DNA from: Mytilisepta virgata
Taxonomy: Eukaryota > Mollusca > Bivalvia > Mytilida > Mytilidae
Direction of reading: 5' to 3'
NCBI GenBank assembly: GCA_028015205.1
Contig: CM051517.1
Coordinates: forward strand, 10,154,501-10,218,500
Length of the DNA stretch: 64,000 nt
Within the stretch, counting starts at the first letter, position 1, and the number at the start of each line of letters is the position of its first letter. The position numbers were made by a program, and so were the translations under genes. Of this stretch, positions 55,301-61,942 are shown one piece after another. The notes beneath the pieces were generated by a model, which was not told where the DNA came from, ran no database searches, and saw only the letters and a program-made list of their open reading frames with translations.

Positions 55301-56316
55301 TCAGCTCTAGCAGCCATACTTGGATGACAGGAATGGCCATCAGATATAATTCTGAAAGAGGACTACCTAAGGACCATTGCTGCCAAGTTTTGTTCCAATT
55401 GGCCAAGTGGTTTCAGACACGAAGATCTTTAAGTCAATTTCCCATACGGTTCTATGTTAAACTTAGTTTGGCTCTGGCAGCCATCTTTAATGACAGGCAG
55501 GGTCATCAGATATACTTCCGAAAGAGACCCACTGCTGCTAAGTTTTGTTCAAATTGGCCAAGTGGTTTCAGAGGAGAAGATCTTTAAAGGAAAGTTTAAG
55601 ATGACAACAAGGGACACCAAGTGATGACAATAGCTCACATGGCCCTGTGGGCCTGGTGAGCTAAAAATAATTAAGAAACAACTTTGAATCTAACCTGGCA
55701 AATAAAAAATATACAGGGCCTAGTATTATGTTTTCCTGCTTGATTCAGAAGTTTTTATTAAACACAGAAAAACAATAAGAACCTTACACTTGGCTCACTT
55801 TCCAGTAATCCATTTTGGGATTTTAATAGACGGGGCTATTTTTCTGACTTGACCACCCACCAAATCCCTTATCAACCACTAATAACTCTATTAGGGAAAA
55901 TCAAAAGTGAACCCCCACTCTCATTCTGGCACTCTATCAGTACAGTTTGCATTTCATGTGACAGTCCTAAAACATGCAAGTCTCCATTAGTAGACATATT
56001 TCACTTTTCAAACAGGTTAGAATGAATTAAATTGCCTTTAAATTTCAGCAGTTATGGCTCACAAGAGACGGTCAAGTCAGGAAAATAGTTCCGGACACAG
56101 AATCCCAAATGGGCTTCTGCAGATTTCCAGGTCACACCAGTTTCATATTGCACAACCAAGTATATTTACCAAGTATCCATAAACGTCTGGGGGGTTTTCA
56201 TAAAACATTGTATTCATTATTTCCTCTATTTTCTTTGGCACACCATTTTCATTGTAATATTTTACTGCCTTCTGTTTTGCTTCATACAGTTCCCTTGCAT
56301 CGCGTGAGGAAGACAT
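31067..56316 (-). CDS. ENO4: Enolase 4 (enolase-like), complete 14-exon gene
   Basis: ENO4 is an enolase-related protein required for sperm structure in mouse. Exons, in order: 56316-56170, 54030-53986, 53678-53595, 52583-52390, 51298-51152, 49901-49881, 49033-48868, 46376-46248, 43643-43581, 39480-39316, 35979-35854, 32353-32158, 31925-31858, 31303-31067. All have GT-AG borders and matching phases; 595 residues (human 628). Residues 65-92 ([15 protein letters not shown]) match the enolase N-terminal domain, 269-517 the barrel, and about 157-216 form a charged linker. Metal ligands are gone: D246 is N378, E295 is I423, D320 is S450. The HRS loop is TCQ (504-506). Lys476 and Lys527 match K345 and K396. 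The tail is Glu/Lys rich. Classical enolase activity is therefore doubtful. The ENO4 call rests on the same replacements and the same N-terminus in vertebrate ENO4. Confidence 0.93.
31858..31925 (-). CDS. ENO4: ENO4 exon 13 (residues 495-517)
   Basis: It encodes [20 protein letters not shown] then ADF, aligned with enolase VMVSHRSGETEDTFIADL. His, Arg and Ser of the HRS loop are Thr, Cys and Gln. The donor is GTAAGT, phase 0. Confidence 0.93.
32158..32353 (-). CDS. ENO4: ENO4 exon 12 (residues 430-494 plus 1 base)
   Basis: It encodes [20 protein letters not shown] then SRAYHRPG and [14 protein letters not shown]. Ser450 falls at the enolase Asp320 position; Lys476 (FKLEQI) falls at Lys345. 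The donor is GTAAAG, phase 1. Confidence 0.93.
32530..32690. repeat. Foldback in ENO4 intron 11
   Basis: The left arm (TTTTCAGTCTATTAGAAATA, ACCTCAATACACATGGTGCA) pairs with the right arm (TGCACCACATGACTGAGGTT, ATTTCTTCATAGACTGAAA). The pairing extends outward through AATTTTATT..AATTACAG. Arms are about 70 bp. Confidence 0.85.
32893..33697 (+). mobile_element. Helitron-like family 3, with about 192-bp central tandem repeats
   Basis: The left end has the perfect hairpin GGGTTCCGCGGAACCC followed by TGTCTCGCC. The right end has GGATCGCTATGTCTCGCTTT and hairpin TTCGACAAAAGTCGAA, then GGCTCGACA. In between are about four units with GATAGTTTAAGAAAGTTATT and TTTCCTGGCAGAAAAACTAA, starting near 32977, 33175, 33366 and 33559. 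A GACGACGACGACGAC run precedes the right end. Similar right ends occur at 48735-48765. Helitron-like is an inference from the shape, not from any protein. Confidence 0.65.
33735..34275. repeat. Tandem repeat, about 160-175 bp unit, 3 copies, with poly-C run
   Basis: Units share TTTTCTAAAAATGAAATATA, the hairpin GTGCATTAAGGTTAATGCAC, AGAGAAAGTTTCATC and GTAGTTGAGGATAGAA. They start near 33760, 33940 and 34100. A run of about 24 C lies at 33876-33899. The block ends CTATGTGTCGACCATGCGTT, TCGCTGGGACACAA, another hairpin-type end. Confidence 0.8.
34280..34595. repeat. Diverged exon 11-derived repeats
   Basis: Degenerate copies of the exon 11 unit occur at about 34296-34380, 34380-34455 and 34545-34595 (CAACCAGACCATCAGCTTAC, TTTTCTCATTCGGTCAATGA and so on). 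They are separated by the minimal Helitron-like element. A further scrap lies at 32840-32885. Confidence 0.75.
34456..34522 (-). mobile_element. Minimal (67-bp) Helitron-like family 1 element
   Basis: On the plus strand it reads CTAGAGGCTCAAAGGGCTGA, GCCTATATCGCTCACCTGGC, ATGAAAAACCTTTGGCCAGA, TGAGCTA. Both family ends are present (CTAG end with hairpin; GAGCTA 5' tag) with almost nothing between. It sits inside an exon 11-derived repeat unit. Confidence 0.75.
34650..35215. repeat. CCCGA-rich interspersed repeat
   Basis: Repeated phrases of the form AATCCCGA, AAATCCCGAG and TCCCGTTAAAGG occur at both ends of a 560-bp segment (34680-34760 and 35055-35205), with unrelated AT-rich sequence between. 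No coding potential. The class is not known to me. Confidence 0.5.
35400..35853. repeat. Tandem array of exon 11 3' half plus donor site, about 88-bp unit
   Basis: Donor-like ACTTAC or TTTAC (minus strand GTAAGT/GTAAAT) recurs at about 35760, 35672, 35582 and 35491 besides the true donor at 35853. Each is followed by a copy of the exon end (minus strand ATAGCCCTCATTGATCCAAT or ATAGCTTTCATTGGTCCAAA). See the separate finding. Confidence 0.92.
35854..35979 (-). CDS. ENO4: ENO4 exon 11 (residues 388-429)
   Basis: It encodes [20 protein letters not shown] and [14 protein letters not shown], the counterpart of enolase ..SIEDPF. Ile423 replaces the metal ligand Glu295. The donor is GTAAGT. The 3' half of this exon with its donor is copied in tandem in the next intron. 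The true exon is the copy with the TTGTTTTTCAG acceptor and the full frame. Confidence 0.92.
38102..38346 (-). mobile_element. tRNA-derived SINE, near full length
   Basis: It runs from the tail (TGTTTGTTTAGTTGGGGTTT) through GGCAGCCAGTTTTTATTGGT to the tRNA-like head (CCACTCGGCCACTGAGGC). It lies in ENO4 intron 10, in the sense orientation of the gene. It shows the uninterrupted sequence that is split at 24452/28355. Confidence 0.88.
39316..39480 (-). CDS. ENO4: ENO4 exon 10 (residues 333-387)
   Basis: It encodes [20 protein letters not shown] and [15 protein letters not shown]. Asn378 in GLNCAG stands where enolase has its metal-binding Asp246 (GMDVAAS). The donor is GTATGT, phase 0. Confidence 0.92.
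40147..41937. mobile_element. TIR element (1.79 kb) with 8-bp target duplication, carrying LINE sequence
   Basis: The left end GGTTTATTCCCGATTGTCCA then ACATTT and the inverted right end (GGTGTCTTCCCGATTGTCCA on the reverse strand) share a perfect 20-bp core, TTCCCGATTGTCCAACATTT. ATATTTGT directly flanks both sides (40139-40146, 41938-41945). ATTGTCCAAC is repeated in the subterminal regions. The only coding sequence inside is a LINE fragment. It lies in ENO4 intron 9. The superfamily is unknown; 8-bp duplications occur in hAT and P types among others. Confidence 0.8.
40640..41745 (-). mobile_element. LINE reverse-transcriptase fragment inside the TIR element
   Basis: A 225-codon open stretch (41298-40621) contains [63 protein letters not shown] and [14 protein letters not shown]. 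These are reverse transcriptase motifs up to the motif A region. It ends before the catalytic YADD box, so it is 3' truncated and inactive. Upstream in another frame (to about 41745) is the lysine-rich linker ([20 protein letters not shown]). It is oriented like ENO4. Confidence 0.85.
43581..43643 (-). CDS. ENO4: ENO4 exon 9 (residues 312-332)
   Basis: A 63-bp exon reading [20 protein letters not shown] then G, between TTATTTCAG and GTAAGT, phase 0 at both ends. Confidence 0.88.
44040..44770. repeat. Diverged tandem repeat related to 880-1575
   Basis: Units of about 115-125 bp share AAATCCCTACCCTAAACCAT, ATATTTTCTTATTCCCCATG, AAGACGCACCAAATGA, a G/C-rich phrase and AATCAATAATGTTCAATTAT. They match the 880-1575 array in the CCCTATAACCATATATATTA and AAGACGAAG phrases. 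It lies in ENO4 intron 8. Confidence 0.72.
46248..46376 (-). CDS. ENO4: ENO4 exon 8 (residues 269-311)
   Basis: It encodes [20 protein letters not shown] and [13 protein letters not shown], the counterpart of enolase [26 protein letters not shown]. The canonical SHAGNK His is replaced. The donor is GTTTGT, phase 0. Confidence 0.92.
46890..47440. repeat. Tandem repeat, about 128-bp unit, about 4 copies
   Basis: Units carry TAGACCTATTGCATACAGTA, TTCGAAAAACAG, CTTAACTATAACCACTGAAC, CATGAAAATGAGGTCAAGGT and CAGTTGGACATG. The later copies diverge. It lies in ENO4 intron 7 and abuts a TIR element. Confidence 0.85.
47491..48701. mobile_element. TIR element with perfect 20-bp ends
   Basis: GTTAAAGACCAAACCAACTA at 47491-47510 is repeated in exact inversion at 48682-48701. 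The 1.2-kb interior has no transposase ORF. No clear target duplication is visible. It lies in ENO4 intron 7, between the 128-bp tandem repeats and a family 3 type end. Confidence 0.7.
48702..48765 (+). mobile_element. Helitron-like family 3, right-end fragment
   Basis: GCCGCCGGATCACTATCCCT precedes ATGTCGAGC, the hairpin TGCGACTTAAGTCGCA and GGCTCGACA, the same layout as at 33640-33697. Confidence 0.6.
48868..49033 (-). CDS. ENO4: ENO4 exon 7 (residues 213-268)
   Basis: It encodes [20 protein letters not shown] then [20 protein letters not shown] and [14 protein letters not shown], which aligns with the enolase NAxLGVSLAxCxAxA..PLYxHIA segment. The donor is GTAAGT, phase 0. A longer ORF in another frame is a shadow. 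Confidence 0.9.
49881..49901 (-). CDS. ENO4: ENO4 exon 6, 21-bp microexon
   Basis: A 21-bp exon between AAATTTCAG and GTAAGT adds NDKKPNK to the linker, phase 2 to phase 2. Skipping it would keep the frame (exon 5 AA joins exon 7 A), so it may be alternative. It is called from splice sites and phase only. Confidence 0.65.
51152..51298 (-). CDS. ENO4: ENO4 exon 5 (charged linker, residues 157-205)
   Basis: It encodes [20 protein letters not shown] and a Ser/Lys-rich end ([12 protein letters not shown]). The donor is GTATGT, phase 2. This is the poorly conserved ENO4 insert, in which the human protein also has a charged and proline-rich segment. Confidence 0.87.
52390..52583 (-). CDS. ENO4: ENO4 exon 4 (residues 93-156 plus 2 bases)
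   Basis: It encodes [20 protein letters not shown] and an acidic helical stretch ([20 protein letters not shown]). It ends in phase 2 before GTAAGG. The stop that appears in the raw frame is in the intron. Confidence 0.88.
52878..53140 (+). mobile_element. tRNA-derived SINE, full length
   Basis: It runs from a decayed tRNA-like head (GTCCTCAGTGGTCTAGGTAG, CACTAGCCTGTCAACACTGA) through GACAATGATTGCCAATTTTC to the tail GGCATAAAACCCTAACTAAA then CAAACAAAATA. It lies in ENO4 intron 3, antisense to the gene. Confidence 0.88.
53595..53678 (-). CDS. ENO4: ENO4 exon 3 (residues 65-92)
   Basis: It encodes [20 protein letters not shown], the counterpart of the enolase ARxIxDSRGNPTVE strand. The donor is GTATAT, phase 0. 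Confidence 0.92.
53986..54030 (-). CDS. ENO4: ENO4 exon 2 (residues 50-64)
   Basis: A 45-bp exon reading [15 protein letters not shown], after a TTCTTTTCAG acceptor. The donor GTAATG is phase 0. Human ENO4 has the matching CFSKLAKPPTICK. Confidence 0.9.
54745..54771. repeat. ATT microsatellite
   Basis: A (TTA)n run of about nine units in ENO4 intron 1. Confidence 0.95.
54838..55663 (-). mobile_element. Helitron-like family 1 element, 3' hairpin lost
   Basis: The plus strand reads TGTATCGCTCACCTGGACAA at the left and AGCTCACATGGCCCTGTGGG, CCTGGTGAGCTA at the right, so the 5' end is intact at 55663. About four internal units follow (GGTCCTATGTTAAACTAAGT, GGACCATTGCTGCCAAGTTT). The terminal hairpin at the left is missing. 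ORFs here are repeat-derived. It lies in ENO4 intron 1. Confidence 0.75.
56170..56316 (-). CDS. ENO4: ENO4 exon 1 (residues 1-49)
   Basis: It starts at ATG 56316 ([20 protein letters not shown]) and contains [16 protein letters not shown] and NPPDVYGYL, which align with the vertebrate ENO4 N-terminus. The donor is GTAAAT, phase 0. Confidence 0.9.
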
Positions 56317-56732
56317 GCTTTTGTTTCTTTATCTCGGAAAATAGACTATGTTTTTGTTTATCAATGCTTAAAATGATATATATTTTTTTTAATTTTCGTC
56401 GAAATAACCATACAATACAACTTAAAGTAAGTTTTTATCCAATGTTTAAGGTTTTGTCGTCCATATTGAACGTTACCAAGGGGTACTGTCTGTATTTTCG
56501 CACTTTTATGTGACTATGGCTATAAATACAAAATAAATAGAATATTCACTTTGTCCATATTTTAAATGTCATTATACATTCCACCTTGTTATAAATTGAT
56601 TAAGCATAGCTGACTTGATACGAAACTACATAAACAATTGCGTTATTTACCTACAATATATATTCCAACAGCGCACGGCGACGAACCGACGTTTTACCGC
56701 TTTTCAGCAATAAAAATGACAAATATACCTAA

Positions 56733-56943
56733 GGAGCAATTAAAAAAACGTAATCCATTGGACAGACAAACCCGGGAAGACATATGAACAACCACAAGCA
56801 CGACAAATAAACACAGAAAACTAAAAAACAATGAACAACACAAACTCCTATAAAACCAGGAGTGAACCCAGGTGCTCCGGAAGGGTAAGCAGTTCCTGCT
56901 CCGTATACGGCACCCGTCGTGAAGTTCAACAAAGTCAATCCGG
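56733..56943 (-). mobile_element. Solo 3' tail of the Penelope-like element
   Basis: About 210 bp match 14220-14430 closely (GAACAACCACAAGCACGACA, AATAAACACAGAAAACTAAA, CCAGGAGTGAACCCAGGTGC, GGGTAAGCAGTTCCTGCTCC). It lacks the reverse transcriptase. It lies 400 bp upstream of the ENO4 start. Confidence 0.75.
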
Positions 56944-58141
56944 TGGAATAACAATTAAAAAGTCAAGTAAGTTTTAAAGAGAACATATATAAGAGAAAAT
57001 CAAGGGATAGTTATTACATTCACAAATAATATATTGGTTATGTTTATGGATTAAATTACTACTTATGTCTTTTCAGAATTAGCAAAATGTTAAGTTGTAA
57101 TCACGACATAAAAGTTATTACTTGTTATTTTGCTGGACAGGATCACAAACCATACAAGATACAATGCATCTATAACTATTTATAATTTATTCTAATATCA
57201 AGACTTTTCTATACTACACAATAAAATACAAGATGAAATATATCTATAACTATTTATTACCTTTCTTGTATCCAGACGTTTAATTATATTATTACTATCT
57301 ATAACTATTTATTACCCTTTCTTATATCCAGACGTTTAATTATATTATTATATTACACACCTTAAAGCTGTTATATTTTCATTAGTTTAAAGCCAACTAA
57401 ATTTATCATAATACGGAAGACATAACAATTTAGGACAGGTACAGCTCTGATAGCAAATAAACAAATGACAAACTTATGGGAATACGATACAGTATCGGGG
57501 GGGATAATGAGATATTTCTTCAAGAAAAACCTTTATACCTTTCTTCAATTTGGTTTTTTCAAATAGCTCTGCAATAAGCACTTGGACCAGGCCTTTTTAC
57601 TTTTGCAAACAGAAGCTCATTACTTAAAGTTAAGTATACTAAAATTTAAAGAAAAAAAAACAGTGGACGGTTTTTTTTCTACATGCATCTAAAGTTACCA
57701 AATTATTATCAATATTCCTTACTTGACTTAAATTTGCATAATTTCCTAATTAGTTTATCAACCTTTTTCATCAGGTATTTACTAGAAGACAATGTCTGTG
57801 TAGTGGGGAATATTTTACAAAAGATCTGTTGAAGTTATCTTTTTCGTTAAAAAGTTAGAGACTTTTTTGTGGCGCTCTGGAAAAATGAAAAATTTAGAGT
57901 TTTTGGCTCAAATATACCAAAATCAGTGTTGATTATCTTAAAAACTATGTCATGAAGGTATGTTTTTTCGTACATATTTGAAAAGAAGACATAAAAATTG
58001 ACCATCTGGTAAATTTTCCGGAAAAATTCAGTGGAGGAACCTTTTTTAGCGTATTCCCTTAAGCATCACTGGACCGTCTAAAGGGTTGACGGTGAATAAA
58101 ACTGACCATAAAAATAAAAACAACAAACAGGTAAAATCTGA
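56944..58141. other. Intergenic AT-rich stretch, nothing recognised
   Basis: It contains a duplicated phrase (TATCTATAACTATTTATTAC near 57239 and 57296, each followed by CAGACGTTTAATTATATTAT) and no coding signal that I can support. Confidence 0.6.
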
Positions 58142-58185
58142 TAAAATGAAATAACGGAATGTCGACATTCCGTTATTTCATTTTA
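58142..58185. repeat. Perfect 44-bp palindrome
   Basis: TAAAATGAAATAACGGAATG joined at GTCGAC to its exact reverse complement; the centre is between 58163 and 58164 with no spacer. Confidence 0.95.
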
Positions 58186-58569
58186 ATGGGTACTGAATGT
58201 GTTAGTGGTATAAAATAGAAGTCCACCGAACAAAATTTCATCCTTAAATTGCATCGTTGGAACTGTGGGTATCCGACGATGAATAAATGGTGACTTATAC
58301 TACGGTGTTTTATCTTCTATTGTAAGCCAGTTGTCTTGGTTTTTTTCTAAAAGTGCCCAATATTCAGTCAAAGGTTAAACAAATGTTTTATATGTATTTA
58401 ATGAAATCAAATCAAATATTTTATTGGACAAAGCACATATAATATAATGCGTATTCCATATGTACAACATATAAAACACAATAAATAATGTAAATACAAT
58501 ATAATGCATTACATAAGTGTAATAATAGCTATATATATATCCCAATACTTAAATTTTTATTATGAAGTT

Positions 58570-59087
58570 CAAAATCTAATGGCTCAAATAATTACATATC
58601 ACTTTGGTGTTAATCAAATTAACTGGATTAAGTAAATTCATAATTGATTTAATGTCATCATCTTTAATTAGATTTTTGAAAACACTAAACTTATATCCAA
58701 TGTCTTTATATGGAGGAAAATATAAAAGGAAATGTATTTCATCTTCCACTTTGTCTCTGCAAAATTTGCAGTATCTTTCATTTGCTAAAATGTTTGGTTT
58801 ATTGTACCTCCCAGTTTCAATAGCAAGTGAATGTGTCACATTCTAATTTTTGTGAGCAGTGATGTCTCATATTTTTGTATATCAAAGCTCAGGTAAGCTT
58901 TTAAGTCAAATGATGAGCATATTTTATTATAAAATCTGAGTTTACATGTGTTATTATATTGAATATGCTCAAATTGACCTAAAATCTTGGGTTTATAAAA
59001 GATTTTTAGTGAATCTTCAAAAACACTATATGATATCTGAAGAGAATCCAAATTAAGTAACTTTTTTAGTTTATATAATGATTGCAA
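58570..59087 (-). mobile_element. LINE 3' end remnant (C-terminal Cys/His domain)
   Basis: Two frames join. 59087-58840 encodes LGQFEHIQYNNTCKLRFYNK and FDIQKYETSLLTKIRMS. After a frameshift near 58836-58846, 58839-58576 encodes THSLAIETGRYNKPN, ERYCKFCRDKVEDEIHFLLY. The pattern LTKxRxS..LxIETGRY..RxCxxC..VEDExHFLLxCPxY is the usual C-terminus of many non-LTR elements. Confidence 0.78.
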
Positions 59088-59404
59088 CCAGCAAATTTTT
59101 CTCTTCTATGAATGCAGATCTAAAAAAAATAATTTTGTGTTGTTCCCAACTTAAATGTCAGTTAATCTAGCATAATATTTAAACATTAATTTACATGATA
59201 TAAAACACAATGGATAGAGCTCGAGTTTATAAATATGGGGTATGATAGTTTTAAATTATTTGGGATATTAAGGGGACACGGAGGGAATAAAGGCAGCACT
59301 GAAATATTGATATATACTCCTTCTTTATATACATGTATTTAATTCGGGCAATAAATAACAATTTCATATATTATTAAATGTATTACTAAACATTTCAATA
59401 TTTA

Positions 59405-60065
59405 TTGATTTGTTTGCCGAACTGGCTGTAGCCAGTTTGAAGAGGCTGTGTCTCGCCTTCATCGTACACGGAAACTCATGAGTACCACAAACGGTCAAAC
59501 CTATGAAAAATCCAATTATCAATATTGTTATGGATCCACAATCATTTTATAATTAAATATAAACAAATTATATTTCTTGATTCGCAGGAAACTTCCCAGA
59601 CAAGTGGTTGATCCTTTTGATACAGGTTTCATTGTTTTTATGAACATCAATAAATTTGTTCTCAAATTAAAATTTCAACTGTTACTGTAACCATATAGTA
59701 GGCAACACTTTCTGATGAATTAGAGACTCACAGGAGCTTGTGTTTGCCCTCCTTACACAAAACTAGATATCTGGCTGTAGCAGCCGTCTGGGTTGGTAGA
59801 TGGTGTTAACTGATAAAAATTCTGAAAGAAGACAAACCTGAGAAGCACTGCCGCAAAGTTTATTTCAAGTTAGCTCAGTGGTTAAAAATTTTTTCCCTTA
59901 GGATCTTATGTTAGACCGGAAAAGATCTCTAAGGGGACTATTGGCCCACATAAGAAATTCTGCTGTGACTGCTATTTTGGTCTAAATTGGCTCAGTGGTT
60001 GCTGTGGTGAAGATTAAAATGATTAATATTACAACGGAAGCAACGACGACGAACGCTAAATGATA
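59405..60065. repeat. Repeat-end and diverged Helitron-like sequence
   Basis: A hairpin AACTGGCTGTAGCCAGTT at 59421-59438 precedes GGCTGTGTCTCGCCTTCATC, resembling the left end of family 3. From about 59700 to 60060 sequence resembles family 1 interior units (CTGTAGCAGCCGTCTGGGTT, AAAGTTTATTTCAAGTTAGC). Both are decayed. Confidence 0.5.
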
Positions 60066-60309
60066 AAGAAAACTTTCCATCCTAACAAGTGATTTCATTT
60101 TTTGAATCTGACTATCCTCGAATATATAAACTATTTGTCACAAGGTACAAACATGATGTAATTGCTCTTTTTTAAATTTTCCATTCTAATTCTTTTATCA
60201 ACAAAGCACTACTAACTTTATGTTAAATTATTATTGATTAAAATTTTAAAACTCATACTTTAATATGTTACAAGGCCTTGTATTTATCACTTTTCTTCCA
60301 CTTGCATAA

Positions 60310-60360
60310 CTGTGGTCAGAGACATATAAAACATATGTTTTATATGTCTCTGCTGTGGTC
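60310..60360. mobile_element. Palindromic micro-insertion with 8-bp flanking duplication
   Basis: CAGAGACATATAAAACAT and its exact inverse form a 36-bp perfect palindrome (60317-60352). CTGTGGTC occurs directly on both sides (60310-60317, 60353-60360). Confidence 0.7.
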
Positions 60361-61239
60361 TTTAAGCGTGAAATATACAAGGAGATACTGGAGTTGATCA
60401 ATAATCATTTTGAGAAGTGTAAAAAAATGCAACATTTTCCCCCCTCCCAGACCTCAGGCTTGCTCAAAAGGGCCACCCTTATTTCTGTACTTTTCTACTG
60501 AACATTTCACTCTTTTTACCACTGGAACAGGTACAAAGTTTAAACAATTTAGGTGACTGTGCAAGTTTTCAAGGCATCAGCATTACTCACGGTGCATGAA
60601 ATATGTTTATTACGGATATCAAAATTCTATCTTAATAAATATTTATATCGTGTAAAACACTTCATAAAGTGGTGCGCGAAATGGAAACTATTCGCAAACG
60701 TTTTGCTGCCAAACTGAATTAAAGTCACAAACGTTTTGCTGCCAAACTGAATTGAAGTCACTTGCCTTACAAGAGACATATTATGGTCAGGTCTTATTGA
60801 TCTCTAGTCTTATATTTTCAACTGTGCATATTCACAATGTGATCCCACGTAACCATTGGGTTTCAAAGAAAAAAAAACAAATTGTTTTTGTTTTGATTTT
60901 CCATTTTAATAACAGCAATAGTGCAAGATATAAACTAGTAGATAGAATTCTGAAAGCAGACAAAACATAACCGTTTGAGTTTCAGTTAAGATAGCTAACA
61001 TCGACCAAGTATTCCACAACAGTATTTGTTACGGCTATGGTTGTCCAAGGCAATAGGAAAATGTCATATCATTAAACTTAGGTTGCATTTAGCCAACACT
61101 GAATATATTTTAGGACTAATAATATTGGCTTATTGCTAAGTCAATAATTTCGAGAGGAGACTCCCATATTTCAATTGATTTTGGCTCCCAGCTGGCTTTA
61201 TAGCCGGATTGATGCTTGTTATTCAGTAAAGATGAGCAA

Positions 61240-61942
61240 CATTTATGTCAGGTTGACCTACAATTAATTCATGAGTTACTCTGATAAAGTTATGCACTAG
61301 GAATCCATGGTACTATATCAATGATACTTCACCAGGGTCATTATGACCCATATTTCATGCATGAGTGACTCGAGTTAAGATTTTGCATTTAGGTCCATTT
61401 CTCATATACCTATTGAGACATATCAATGATATTATACATATTCACTCATCTTATATAGTACATTACTCACAAAAATTTGAGTCACCACAACCTACATGTT
61501 ATGCTTGAGTGACTTTGATTAAATTTTTGCATTTAGGTGTACTTTAAAAGAACCTATGGCAATATATTAATGATATTTCAGCCTCTTATGTACAACACAG
61601 CTCAGATATATTTCAGTCCCTATGACCTACATTTTATTGTAGAGTGACTTTAATTTAATTTTTTGATTTTAGTCAAATAAAAAAAAATCTATGATGATAT
61701 ATTTATATTTTACAACTACAATCATCTTCTTTAATAGTTCAATACAGATCAGCAACATATATGTCTACCTGACCTACATTTCATACTCGATTGACTCCAT
61801 TATATTTTAGTGTTTGTGTCCTTGTCAGAAACAGAATTTACTACTGTGGATTCATTACTTTTAATGGGTTATAAGTTTATGTGACCAAGATATATGTGCA
61901 GGAGGACGGGGCATCCATGTCTTTCAGACACACAATCTCTAG
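61240..61942 (+). mobile_element. Helitron-like family 2, second, older copy
   Basis: Four diverged units match the 22440-23330 block (TTTCATGCATGAGTGACT, TTTTGCATTTAGGTCCATTT, ATATCAATGATATT). The end is GGGGCATCCATGTCTTTCAG, ACACACAATCTCTAG, followed by T. Confidence 0.65.

Noticed and set aside
55143..55587. Two 87-codon ORFs with internal repeats
   Set aside because: They are produced by the internal units of the Helitron-like element at 54838-55663.
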